Positions 32,995 through 41,055 of a stretch of 64,000 nt of DNA are shown piece by piece. Below the pieces are notes generated by a model. It did no database searches. It was not told where the DNA came from and saw nothing but the letters and a program-made list of their open reading frames with translations. The stretch comes from Deltaproteobacteria bacterium (lineage in GTDB: Bacteria > Desulfobacterota > Deferrimicrobia > Deferrimicrobiales > Deferrimicrobiaceae), in contig JAKAHC010000001.1 of assembly GCA_021815305.1 (NCBI GenBank), forward strand, positions 620,001-684,000, written 5' to 3'. The first letter of the stretch is position 1, and each line of letters starts with the position of its first letter. The position numbers and the translations under genes were made by a program.

Positions 32995-35705
32995 CGCGCG
33001 GCCCGCCTTCTCTCGAGATACGATGCCACCTGGGACGCGGCCGCCCCGGAATGGAGGATCGTGTCGGGAATGTCGCGGATCGCGGACGCGGTCCCGGCGA
33101 CGAAAACCCCCTCGATGCTGGTCTTCCCCGGTTCGAGATCCTCGTCGACCTCGCGCACGTACCGGAACGGGTCGGCCGAAAGGGCCCCCGGCGGAAACAG
33201 CTCGAACGCCTCGGGGTTGGCGGAGAGGCCCACCGACAGGACCACGAGGTCGTGCTCCGACTTTTGCGGCCCCCCGTTCCCGCCGATGTCTTCGTACCGC
33301 ACGACGAGGTTACCCCCCTCCGCCTCGTCGATCTTCGCAACCTTCCCCTTCACGAAGCGCACTCCCATCCCCCTGGCCTGCTCGAAGAACTCCTCGTATC
33401 CCTTCCCGAACGCGCGGATGTCGATGTAGTAGACGGTGATGTCGGCCAACGGCAGCGCCCCCATGAGGAGCTGGGCCTGCTTGATGGAGTACATGCAGCA
33501 GACCCGGGAGCAGAGCCGGTTGTCCACGGTGCAATCGCGCGATCCGGTGCATAGGACGAAGGCGATGTTCGAGGGAGCCATCCCGTCGGAGGGGCGCACG
33601 ACGGCGTTGTAGGGGCGGGTGGGAGACAGGATCCGGTCCATCTGCATCGCGGTGATGACGTTCGGGTATTCGCCGAATCCGTACCCCTCCTTCCTTTTCG
33701 GGTCGAAGAGCGTGAACCCCGTGGCGACCAGGACCGAGGCCGCGTCGATCCTCTTCCTCTCCTCCCGCATGTCGAACCGGATGGCGTCCGCCGGGCAAGC
33801 CTCCACGCACTGGCGGCATTCCGAGCAGGTCCCGCAGTCGAGGCATCGGCTTGCGCTGTAGCGGGCCTCCTCCTCGGTCATCGTTTTTTCCACCTCTTCC
33901 ATCGACCGGGCACGCGCCGGGGCGGGCAGTTCCCTGGGGACCGCCGGCGGCCGGGCCGACAGCGGCGCCTCCGCCCTGTCGAGCACCTCCTTGCAATCCA
34001 CCGGCATGAGGCGCGCGTCGAAGGTGATCCCGGACAGGGGGAGCCCCTGCAGGTACCTGTCGATATGGAAGGCCGCGCGCTTCCCCTGCGCGATCGCCTC
34101 GATGATCATGGAGGGACCGGTCACGTCGTCTCCTCCGGCGAAGACGTTCGGGAGAGACGTAAGCAGCGTCTCCGGGTCGGCCTGGATCGTCCCGTCCCGG
34201 TTCAGGCGGAGTTCCTCCACGAAAGGGCGGGTGCTGGGCGAAAGCCCGACGGCAAGGATCGCCACGTCCGCCGGGTGGAAGGCCTCGGATCCCGCCACCG
34301 GCACGGGGCGTCTTCGCCCGTCCGGATCGGGCTCCCCGAGCCGCATGGAGATCCACGACACGCCGGTGAGCGCGCCGTTCTCCCCCACGAACCGGACCGG
34401 TGCCTTCAGTTCGTGCAGCGCGACCCCCTCTTCCAGGGCGGACCGGACCTCGAAGTCGTGCGCGGGCATCTCCGCGCGGCTCCGGCGGTAGTAGATCGCA
34501 ACCTGCGCCGCGCCCATGCGGAGGGCCATCCGCGCCGAATCGATGGCCACGTTCCCCCCGCCGATGACGGCCACCCGTTTCCCCGACAGGTCCATCTTCC
34601 CGCCCGCATTGCCGAGGGTCAGCAGCTCCATCGATTCCATGACTCCGGAGAGTTCCCGCCCGGGCACGTCCATCCCCTGTCCCTCCATCGTGCCGAGCGC
34701 GAAAAACGCCGCGTCGAACCCCTGCGCGGCGAGGGACGCGACGGACCGGACCGGCGCGCCGGTCCGGATCGTGACCCCCAACGCCGTGACGTTCCGGATG
34801 TCCCGGTCCACAAGCTCCTTGGGGAGGCGGAACGGGGGGATGCCGTGGCGCAGCATCCCGCCGGCCTCGGGGCCCGCCTCGAACACGGTGACGCCGTATC
34901 CCTTTCGGGCGAGGAAATAGGCCGCCGACAGGCCCGCCGGGCCGGATCCGACCACGGCGACGGTTTTCCCGTTGCGCGTTTCCGGAGGACCATATTCGGG
35001 CTCGGGATGCCGCTCGTAGTAATGGTCGACCAAAAACCGCTTGATCCCGCGGATGGGGACCTTCCCCTCGACCTCGTCCCGGGTGCACTGCCCCTCGCAG
35101 GGCGCGTAGCAGGCCCTGCTCAGCGCTCCGGGAAGCGGAGCGTCCTCCATGTGCAGGCGGAACGCTTCCTCGTATTTGCCGCTTCGGACGAGGGACACGT
35201 AGCCGTGCGCCTTCACGCCCGCGGGGCAGGCGAACGAACAGGGGGAAGAGCCGGCCCGCTCGATGACCGCCTTCTTCGGGACCGCCTGGGGAAAGGCGAT
35301 GTGGGCGGCGCGCGTGGCGACCAGGCCGGCGTTGAACCGGTCCGGGATCGCCACCGTGCACGCCTGCTCGCAATCCCCGCACCCCGTGCAGGCGGCGGGA
35401 TCGACGAAGGTCGGCTTCTTCAGGAGCCGGACGGAGAACGCGCCGTCGTCCTGGCGGACGATCCCCTCCACCTCGCTGTACGTCATGACGGTCAGGTTGG
35501 GGTGGTGCGCGGTGGCGGCCATCTTCGGCGTGGAGATGCAGCTGGCGCAGTCCAGGGTCGGGAAGACCTTGCTGAGCAGGATCATCTTCCCGCCGATGGA
35601 AGGCTCCTTCTCGACGAGGAGGACCTTGTACCCCATGTCGCCCAGGGTCAGGCCGGACTCCATCCCCGCGATGCCGCCGCCGACGATGAGGACGTCATAG
35701 TCCAT
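32991..35705 (-). CDS. HdrA with inserted NfnB/GltD-like NAD(P)H oxidoreductase domain
   Basis: A 904-residue fusion. Residues 1-~150 are HdrA-like (DVLIVGGGIAGMESGLTLGDMG, LDCASCISTPKMA, and CTGCGDCEQAC at 106-116). Residues ~155-600 are a GltD/NfnB-type module with its own N-terminal cluster cysteines (CSFACPAG, ACYAPCEGQC), FAD loop VVGSGPAGLSAAYFLA and NAD(P)H loop VAVIGGGNVAIDSARMA. Near 625-645 is a further ferredoxin motif (CLDCGTCSECRQCVEACP). The HdrA half then resumes with GSRDCTVDNRLCSRVCC. The design suggests electron input from NAD(P)H into an Hdr complex. Start ATG 35705; the downstream overlap is ATGA. Confidence 0.88.
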   Translation of the reverse strand: MDYDVLIVGGGIAGMESGLTLGDMGYKVLLVEKEPSIGGKMILLSKVFPTLDCASCISTPKMAATAHHPNLTVMTYSEVEGIVRQDDGAFSVRLLKKPTFVDPAACTGCGDCEQACTVAIPDRFNAGLVATRAAHIAFPQAVPKKAVIERAGSSPCSFACPAGVKAHGYVSLVRSGKYEEAFRLHMEDAPLPGALSRACYAPCEGQCTRDEVEGKVPIRGIKRFLVDHYYERHPEPEYGPPETRNGKTVAVVGSGPAGLSAAYFLARKGYGVTVFEAGPEAGGMLRHGIPPFRLPKELVDRDIRNVTALGVTIRTGAPVRSVASLAAQGFDAAFFALGTMEGQGMDVPGRELSGVMESMELLTLGNAGGKMDLSGKRVAVIGGGNVAIDSARMALRMGAAQVAIYYRRSRAEMPAHDFEVRSALEEGVALHELKAPVRFVGENGALTGVSWISMRLGEPDPDGRRRPVPVAGSEAFHPADVAILAVGLSPSTRPFVEELRLNRDGTIQADPETLLTSLPNVFAGGDDVTGPSMIIEAIAQGKRAAFHIDRYLQGLPLSGITFDARLMPVDCKEVLDRAEAPLSARPPAVPRELPAPARARSMEEVEKTMTEEEARYSASRCLDCGTCSECRQCVEACPADAIRFDMREERKRIDAASVLVATGFTLFDPKRKEGYGFGEYPNVITAMQMDRILSPTRPYNAVVRPSDGMAPSNIAFVLCTGSRDCTVDNRLCSRVCCMYSIKQAQLLMGALPLADITVYYIDIRAFGKGYEEFFEQARGMGVRFVKGKVAKIDEAEGGNLVVRYEDIGGNGGPQKSEHDLVVLSVGLSANPEAFELFPPGALSADPFRYVREVDEDLEPGKTSIEGVFVAGTASAIRDIPDTILHSGAAASQVASYLERRRAAR

Positions 35706-35716
35706 GGGATCCGCCT

Positions 35717-36124
35717 TTACAGTTTGCTCAACGCCTCGGTGAACTGCCTCATGTGCGACACGAAAGGTTCCGAGCACACGGAGCAGATCGCCGCCATCTT
35801 CACCCGGCGGGGGTCGGATCCCCGCTCTTTCAGCAGCCCCTGCGCACGTTCGACGATCCGCGCGGTGCGGGCGGTGCAATCGGGAAGGCAGGCGCAGTCT
35901 CCCCCGTCCGCCGCGATGAAGACGCCGTCGAACCCCGCCTCCAGGGCGTAGAGCACCCAGTTCGGGTGGATGCCCCCGGAGCAGGGCACGCTGATCACCT
36001 TGACGGAAGGGGAATAGCTCATGTGCTGGCTTCCTGCCAGGTCGATCCCCGGGTCGGAAATGGTGTTCGTGGAGAACACCAGGATCTTCGGACGGTTCCC
36101 CGCGGAAGGCGCCGCCTTGGCCAC
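35717..36124 (-). CDS. mvhD: MvhD/FlpD-like [2Fe-2S] hydrogenase-subunit family protein
   Basis: A 135-residue cytoplasmic protein of the methyl-viologen-reducing hydrogenase delta-subunit family, which passes electrons to HdrA. Cysteines fall in the family positions: VPCSGGIHPNWVLYAL, ADGGDCACLPDC and AAICSVC. No hydrogenase large subunit is nearby, so it probably couples the fused NAD(P)H module to HdrA. GTG start directly abuts the tusA stop, and 11 bases separate it from hdrA. Confidence 0.88.
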   Translation of the reverse strand: MAKAAPSAGNRPKILVFSTNTISDPGIDLAGSQHMSYSPSVKVISVPCSGGIHPNWVLYALEAGFDGVFIAADGGDCACLPDCTARTARIVERAQGLLKERGSDPRRVKMAAICSVCSEPFVSHMRQFTEALSKL

Positions 36125-36376
36125 CTATTTCCCCCGTTTCACGAAAATACGCCAGTAGCCGGCCTCTTCGACGTTGCCGAGATACTCGTGCCCCACCTTC
36201 TTCGCCCAGAGAGGGATGTCCTCGTTGGTCCCCTCGTCGGAGGACATCACTTCCATGACGCCGCCCACCGGCACCGCCGCGATGCCCCGCTTGGCCTCGA
36301 GAAGCGGCCCGGGGCATGCCGTCCCCCGGGCATCCACCGTCTTGTCCGCTTTCAGCGTCGACAGATCCACCGCCAT
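36125..36376 (-). CDS. tusA: TusA/SirA family sulfurtransferase
   Basis: An 83-residue sulfur-carrier protein. The active-site CPGP motif is present (VDARGTACPGPLLEAKRGI), with the rest of the small alpha/beta fold (MEVMSSDEGTNEDIPLWAKKVGHEYLG). TusA proteins carry persulfide sulfur to partners such as DsrE and Hdr-type complexes. The ATG at 36376 is chosen because AAGGAGGGAACATC precedes it. It is the first structural gene after arsR, 49 bases downstream. Confidence 0.92.
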   Translation of the reverse strand: MAVDLSTLKADKTVDARGTACPGPLLEAKRGIAAVPVGGVMEVMSSDEGTNEDIPLWAKKVGHEYLGNVEEAGYWRIFVKRGK

Positions 36377-36425
36377 GATGTTCCCTCCTTGCCGTCTCGA
36401 ATAAGGTGTTGGCTTCGAAGGCCGC

Positions 36426-36773
36426 CTAAAAGGCGGCCACAACGTACCGCGGATCGATCTCCTGCGCGACCTGGCCGCGTTCCTTCATTTTGTCCAGCAG
36501 GACGGAACGGATGAGCGTGCAAGCCGTAATGATCCTGCGGTCGGCGAGGCTGTAGTTGACGGTCTGCCCGTCCTTCCGCGTCTGCACCAGACTTTGCGCC
36601 TTGAGAAGCGACAGGTGCTGGCTCACGTTCGAAAGCGGGACCGCCATGACCTCCGCGATCTCCCCCACGCTCATCTCCTTTTTCGCCAGCAGGGCAAGGA
36701 TCATGAGGCGCTTCGGATTCGAGAGGGTCTTGCACAGGTCGGCGTGCAGTTCGAAGATGTCGGCTTTCTCCAT
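36426..36773 (-). CDS. ArsR/SmtB family regulator of the Hdr/Qmo operon
   Basis: A 115-residue winged-helix repressor (TLSNPKRLMILALLAKKEMSVGEIAEVMAVPLSNVSQHLSLLKAQSLVQTRKDG, read in parts). The metal-binding ELCVCD motif of ArsR is absent. Only two cysteines occur, Cys14 (helix 1) and Cys85 (helix 5), a pair that could respond to persulfide or redox in the manner of SqrR/BigR, although the exact positions differ from those proteins. GAGGGAGCC precedes the ATG. Located upstream of tusA with an AT-rich inverted-repeat promoter region, so it probably autoregulates and controls the whole cluster. Confidence 0.88.
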   Translation of the reverse strand: MEKADIFELHADLCKTLSNPKRLMILALLAKKEMSVGEIAEVMAVPLSNVSQHLSLLKAQSLVQTRKDGQTVNYSLADRRIITACTLIRSVLLDKMKERGQVAQEIDPRYVVAAF

Positions 36774-36788
36774 GGCTCCCTCGTTGCG

Positions 36789-36849
36789 ATCGTTATCATG
36801 TATTTTCGATACTTATAAACAACGATACCACGAAATTTCACGGCGTCAA
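36789..36849 (-). promoter_or_regulatory. arsR promoter and inverted-repeat operator
   Basis: On the minus strand TTGACG (36849-36844) and TATCGT (36827-36822) are spaced by 16 bases. Overlapping and downstream lie nested inverted repeats: GTAT-N5-ATAC (36800-36812), and ATCGTT (36789-36794) with AACGAT (36821-36826). This AT-rich island is typical of an ArsR-family autoregulatory operator. Confidence 0.5.
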
Positions 36850-37280
36850 CTCCTTTTTCCGGAAGCGGAGGTCCTTCGGAGGTCGCCCGCGAATCAACAA
36901 GATATAGAAGTTTTCTCAGAAACGGATTGCGATTTTATAAGGTCCCGCGGTCCAGGACGGAGAATGCCCTCCCCCTGGTACCGTAGACATTTCCATACGA
37001 CCCGATGCGTTGCGCCGGAATAAAACCATGGTACCCGCACGGCGGCATGGTTCCTGCTTGGGAACACGCCATTTTACAAAGATTTTTTCAGGAACGGGCC
37101 GACAACATGCGAAGATCCGATGCCTGCGCACCGATCGTTTCATCCGCGCCCCCCGTCGGGATGCCTCGTCCCGCAGCGACCGCCGAAAGCATCCCACGGC
37201 GTTCCCATGCTTCGTTTCCGCGTGATATAATAGCGAAAACGCACATAGGCTCCCCACCGCAAGGGAAGGATCGCAGACCG
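36850..37280. other. intergenic region with lipoprotein promoter
   Basis: No supported gene. A TATAAT (37226-37231) with a TTCCCA (37202-37207) 18 bases before it is a reasonable promoter for the lipoprotein, giving a leader of about 43 bases. A short GTTCC/GGAAC repeat lies near 37050-37065. Base composition is mixed, with an AT-richer stretch at 36890-36945. Confidence 0.45.
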
Positions 37281-38333
37281 GTGTCGTGCGACGCGGCGTC
37301 ATATCGATCTTCCTTTGGATCTTCCTTTCCCCGGAAGATCGCCCTTCTCCTGTGTTGTCTTGCCGTCGCCGGCTGCTCCGGCAACCGGGCGGCGACCCGA
37401 TCCGCTTCCGACTACGTGGAAATCGACAATCCCACGGTCACCATGTCCGGAGACGCCCCCGCGAAGATCTGGGTTCCCAGGAGCTACGTGGAAAGCGGAG
37501 TGCCCCGCGGCGGGGAACTCCTGAAAAAGGGAACGGAGGAGATCGCCGGCAGTCTGAAGAAATCCCACGGGGAGGAGCGGAAAACCGGTCCGGCGCAACC
37601 GTCGGTCATCGCCGCGGCGAACCTCCCTCCGTCCGCCGCCGGAACGTCGGCCGCCGGGAGACCGCCCCTTCCGTTGCGAACCCGCATCGCCCTCGTGGAG
37701 ATCGGGCATGGCCAGTCCGTCCTTCCGCTCTACCGGGAACTGCGGAAATCCGGAAAAGCCGTCGTTCTCGATCCGGCCCGGTTCGCTGCGCGCGCGGGGG
37801 AGGCGGGATTGGCCGATCCCGCGGGAAAAGCCGCTTTTGCCGCCCGCGTGCAGGAGGATGCGGGCGCAAACGTCGTCGTCTATGTAACGGCGCCCAAGGG
37901 GGCGGGAGCCGGCAACCCGTTGAGCGCCGAGGTGTTCGACGCCCTGGGAGGCGGGCTTCTCCGGTCGTTTACCGCAACCGTTCCCCCGTTTCCGGCCACG
38001 GACCCCGCGGCAAGGGACGCCGCAGTCTCCGCGGCGCTGTCCTCCATCGCGGAAAAGATCACGGACCTGGTGTCGTTTCTTCCCTGGTTCGGCCGGATCA
38101 CGGAGGTGGACGGGGACAGGGCCTACATCGCCGCAGGCAAGGAAACCGGCCTCAGGATCGGCCAGGTCCTCCAGGTGTACCGCGGCGGAAAGTTCGTGAA
38201 GGGGCTCGGGTTCGCCCCCGGAGAAAGGGTGGGGACCCTTGCGGTCGCCGGCTTCGTCGGGCCCGACGGCTCGTTCTGCATCCTCCGCAAGGAACAGAGG
38301 GTCCGGCCGGCGGACCTGGTTTCCGCGGAATAG
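37281..38333 (+). CDS. lipoprotein of unknown function
   Basis: A 350-residue exported lipoprotein. The signal peptide ends in a clear lipobox (IALLLCCLAVAGCSGN). GTG 37281 is preferred because it places this signal near the N-terminus and follows AAGGGAAGGA. The middle (LRTRIALVEIGHGQSVLPLYRELRKSGKAVVLDPARFAARAG) looks like an alpha/beta domain similar to those in assembly or FlgO/TolB-like lipoproteins. The C-terminal ~90 residues (FGRITEVDGDRAYIAAGKETGLRIGQVLQVYRGG, in parts) resemble a flagellar-assembly T-like or SH3-like repeat. Function is unknown. Confidence 0.72.
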   Translation: MSCDAASYRSSFGSSFPRKIALLLCCLAVAGCSGNRAATRSASDYVEIDNPTVTMSGDAPAKIWVPRSYVESGVPRGGELLKKGTEEIAGSLKKSHGEERKTGPAQPSVIAAANLPPSAAGTSAAGRPPLPLRTRIALVEIGHGQSVLPLYRELRKSGKAVVLDPARFAARAGEAGLADPAGKAAFAARVQEDAGANVVVYVTAPKGAGAGNPLSAEVFDALGGGLLRSFTATVPPFPATDPAARDAAVSAALSSIAEKITDLVSFLPWFGRITEVDGDRAYIAAGKETGLRIGQVLQVYRGGKFVKGLGFAPGERVGTLAVAGFVGPDGSFCILRKEQRVRPADLVSAE

Positions 38334-38522
38334 GGGAAAAAGAACCATGGCGCGGCATCGGAGGGATCGGCAGCAGGGTCCGTGGCGCGCAACGAATCAC
38401 GAAAGGAGGTGAATTCCCGTCGGCGTTCCGCGGGGGCGACAATCTCCGCGGATCCCCGTGTGGCGGGATGGGAGGTAACGCAATGACCTGAGGCGACAAC
38501 CACGCATCGCAAGGAGGCAGAC

Positions 38523-39767
38523 ATGAAGAAAGTTTTCGTCGTCGTAGCTCTGTTGTTGCTGTCGACAGCCCCTGCGCTGGCCGCGGGCGATCCGGAAGGC
38601 TACCCCATCACGAGCAAGTTCCGTGTTTCCTTCGGTGGGTACGTGAAGCTCGATTACGCGTACGACTCGATCAAGCTGGACATCCCCCTTCTTCCCGGAC
38701 CTCCGGGCGGCGGCATTCCCGCGGCGGGTTCCCCCGCGACGAAAAAGACGGAATCCATTTTCACCGCGCGCCAGTCCCGGTTCTGGTTCAAGATCTCCGG
38801 GCCGCCCATCGTGGGCGCCAAGACCACCGCCCTGATCGAGGCCGATTTCTACGGAGGCGGGGGCCCATCCAACGAGCAGCCGAGCCTGCGGCTCCGGCAA
38901 GCCTTCGGTACCGTCGACTGGGCCGACACCCAGCTTCTTTTCGGCCAGGCGTATGACCTGTTCGCCCCGGCCATCGCCTCGACGATCGACTTCCGTTCCG
39001 GACAGACGACCGGCACCCCGAACAATCCGCGGGTCCCGCAGGTCCGGGTGTCCCACGACGTGCATCTCGGCGAAAGCAACTCGCTGAAACTGGTCCTCGG
39101 GGTGCAGAATCCCGTGCAGGACTTCGCGCCCTCCGCGACCAGCGGCTACAGTTCGATGGTGAACGTCGCGGGGCAGGCGTTCTTCACCAGCAAGGCACTG
39201 GGCGTCGCGCCCGGGTACTACGGGATGGCGATGAAACCCCTGACCCTCGGCCTGTTCGGCCTTGTGGGAAACGAAAAGATCATTAACAACCCCCAGGTGA
39301 ACATCTGGGGCTACGGCCAGTATCTCTTCCTCCCGGTGCTGAAGTCCGCGGACGGCAAGGGCCGCGCCATGACGCTATCGTTCGAGGAGCAGGCATATGT
39401 CGCTGCCGGCGTCGACGTGTCGGGCGCCACTGCGGCGGCGCTGGTCGGGCCCGCCAACGACAGAAAGGCCGCCAAGGGATACGGCCTCTTCGGGCAGTTC
39501 ATCTTCTACCCGGACCAGAACCTGGGCGTAACCGCCGGTTACGGACGCAGGAACGCCCTCGATTACGACACCTATTCCTTCAACGGCGCGTTCGAGAAAC
39601 ATAACGAGCTCTATTACGCCAACGTCGCCTACGACCTGAACGCGGCGATACGGTTCGCCGCCGAGTTCGAACACGCGAGGACCCTGTACGGGGCCATCCC
39701 CGCAGGGGCCACGGGCGACACCGGCCAGGTCAATTCTTACCGCCTTGCGGCTTTTTATTTCTTTTAG
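38523..39767 (+). CDS. outer-membrane porin
   Basis: A 414-residue beta-barrel protein: signal peptide (KKVFVVVALLLLSTAPALAAG), amphipathic strands throughout, DcaP/porin-like pieces (SRFWFKISGPPIVGAKTTALIEADFYGG, in parts; RLRQAFGTVDWADTQLLFGQAYDLF) and a C-terminal strand ending in Phe-Phe (YRLAAFYFF), the recognition signal for barrel assembly. CAAGGAGG precedes the ATG. Resembles porins reported in anaerobic Desulfobacterota. Substrate is unknown. The 189-base gap before it contains an AAAGGAGGTGA sequence but no convincing gene. The 202-base gap after it is GC-rich with no clear terminator. Confidence 0.85.
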   Translation: MKKVFVVVALLLLSTAPALAAGDPEGYPITSKFRVSFGGYVKLDYAYDSIKLDIPLLPGPPGGGIPAAGSPATKKTESIFTARQSRFWFKISGPPIVGAKTTALIEADFYGGGGPSNEQPSLRLRQAFGTVDWADTQLLFGQAYDLFAPAIASTIDFRSGQTTGTPNNPRVPQVRVSHDVHLGESNSLKLVLGVQNPVQDFAPSATSGYSSMVNVAGQAFFTSKALGVAPGYYGMAMKPLTLGLFGLVGNEKIINNPQVNIWGYGQYLFLPVLKSADGKGRAMTLSFEEQAYVAAGVDVSGATAAALVGPANDRKAAKGYGLFGQFIFYPDQNLGVTAGYGRRNALDYDTYSFNGAFEKHNELYYANVAYDLNAAIRFAAEFEHARTLYGAIPAGATGDTGQVNSYRLAAFYFF

Positions 39768-39969
39768 ACCCGGGGACGAGGGGTAAGATACCCGCCGGCG
39801 GCCGTCCCCTCCGCCGGTACAGGCACCGGCGCCGGGTGCCTTGTGGCAGGGGGGCGGATCAAGGCCCCGCCCCCCGCCTGGGACCGGAGACGGCGCACAC
39901 CGCGGAAACCCCGGCGCACGAGGCTTCCTCGGCTACGATTCACGGGTAGGGGGGCGTTCTTCCTCCCCC

Positions 39970-40887
39970 CTACTCTCCTTTCCCCGGCACGGGAGATGGC
40001 GCAGCGGTTGGCGCTCCCGCCTGCGGTTCCCGGGATTCCTCCAGGATCGCCGGTCCCCCGCCGGCGGCTTCCGCGGGAAGTTTCTCCTCGGGGGGCGGCG
40101 TCGCCAACGTATTCTCCACCTTTCTCGCAAGCCCCGCGAGGTTGGGGACCTCCGACAGGGCAACCCGGTACTCCTCCGGGGTGATCATGTGCGCGGACGC
40201 CATCCGCCGCAGGATCCGGTCGGACCTGCGCATCACGCGCTCCATCTTCCGGTACGGGTTGTACACCTTCGGACCCGGCAGCATGGAAGCGAGCATGGCG
40301 CACTCCCTCAGGGTCAGATCGGATACCGGTTTCCCGAAGTAGTACCTCGCCGCGTGGCCCACGCCGTACACCATCGGGCCGAGCTCCACCACGTTCAGGT
40401 AAAGCTCGAGGATCCTCCGCTTGCTCAAGGTCTCCTCGAGCCGCCTTGCGAGGATCAGTTCCTTGACCTTCCGCACGATGGTCTTCTGCCGCGTCAGGAA
40501 GAGGTTCTTGGCCAGCTGCTGGGTGATGGTGCTCCCGCCCCGGACGAACCTCCCCCTCTCCAGGTCGGTCCGGATCGCCTCTTTCATCGCTTCGTAATCC
40601 ACTCCCTCGTGGGTGTAGAAGTTGGCGTCCTCCGACGCGACGACCGCCTTCTTCAGCGCGGCCGGAACGGCGCCGTAGGGGGTCCAGTACGGGTTCCTGG
40701 GACCTACCACGAAGGGGTGGTCGCGCTTCGACCAGTCCTTCACGGTGATCACCATCGAAACGCGGGGGGAGGAAAGCGGCGTGACCGATGGAAGCGACAG
40801 GATCGTGAAGACAATCCATGCGATGCATGCCGCGGGCACGGCCAGGGCAAGGAGGTACAGCTTGCGGCGGCTTCGGGATCTCCGCAT
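39970..40887 (-). CDS. mtgA: monofunctional peptidoglycan glycosyltransferase MtgA
   Basis: A 305-residue inner-membrane enzyme of the GT51 family that polymerises lipid II. One N-terminal membrane helix (LYLLALAVPAACIAWIVF) is followed by the transglycosylase motifs: AVVASEDANFYTHEG (catalytic Glu), RGGSTITQQLAKNLFLT, KVKELILARRLEETLSKRRILELYLN, and LTLRECAMLASMLPGPKVYNP. A Pro/Ala-rich tail follows. The ATG at 40887 lies exactly six bases after a perfect TATAAT, so transcription should begin at the start codon. An ATG at 40932 is possible but upstream of that promoter. Confidence 0.92.
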   Translation of the reverse strand: MRRSRSRRKLYLLALAVPAACIAWIVFTILSLPSVTPLSSPRVSMVITVKDWSKRDHPFVVGPRNPYWTPYGAVPAALKKAVVASEDANFYTHEGVDYEAMKEAIRTDLERGRFVRGGSTITQQLAKNLFLTRQKTIVRKVKELILARRLEETLSKRRILELYLNVVELGPMVYGVGHAARYYFGKPVSDLTLRECAMLASMLPGPKVYNPYRKMERVMRRSDRILRRMASAHMITPEEYRVALSEVPNLAGLARKVENTLATPPPEEKLPAEAAGGGPAILEESREPQAGAPTAAPSPVPGKGE

Positions 40888-40893
40888 ACCGGC

Positions 40894-40899
40894 ATTATA
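40894..40899 (-). promoter_or_regulatory. perfect TATAAT six bases before mtgA ATG
   Basis: TATAAT then GCCGGT then ATG, with no Shine-Dalgarno. One of the clearest leaderless candidates in the window. Confidence 0.55.
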
Positions 40900-41055
40900 G
40901 ACGGCTCGGGACACAGGCGTCCCCGGGAACATGAACGCTGCGCTTCCCGACTTCCGGGTACACTACGGGAAGCCATGCAGGGATCCCTTTCCACAGAGAA
41001 CGCACCGGCTGCGCCTCGCTTCGATGATGCGGTGAAATTCCATCGGGAGAGAGCC

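Noticed and set aside
36916-37302. A 128-codon minus-strand frame in the gap before the lipoprotein
   Set aside because: No ribosome-binding site, no bias or family resemblance, and it overlaps the likely lipoprotein promoter and start.
38407-38487. A 25-codon frame starting at a GTG inside AAAGGAGGTGA, before the porin
   Set aside because: The GTG is part of the Shine-Dalgarno-like sequence itself, and the peptide has no recognisable feature.
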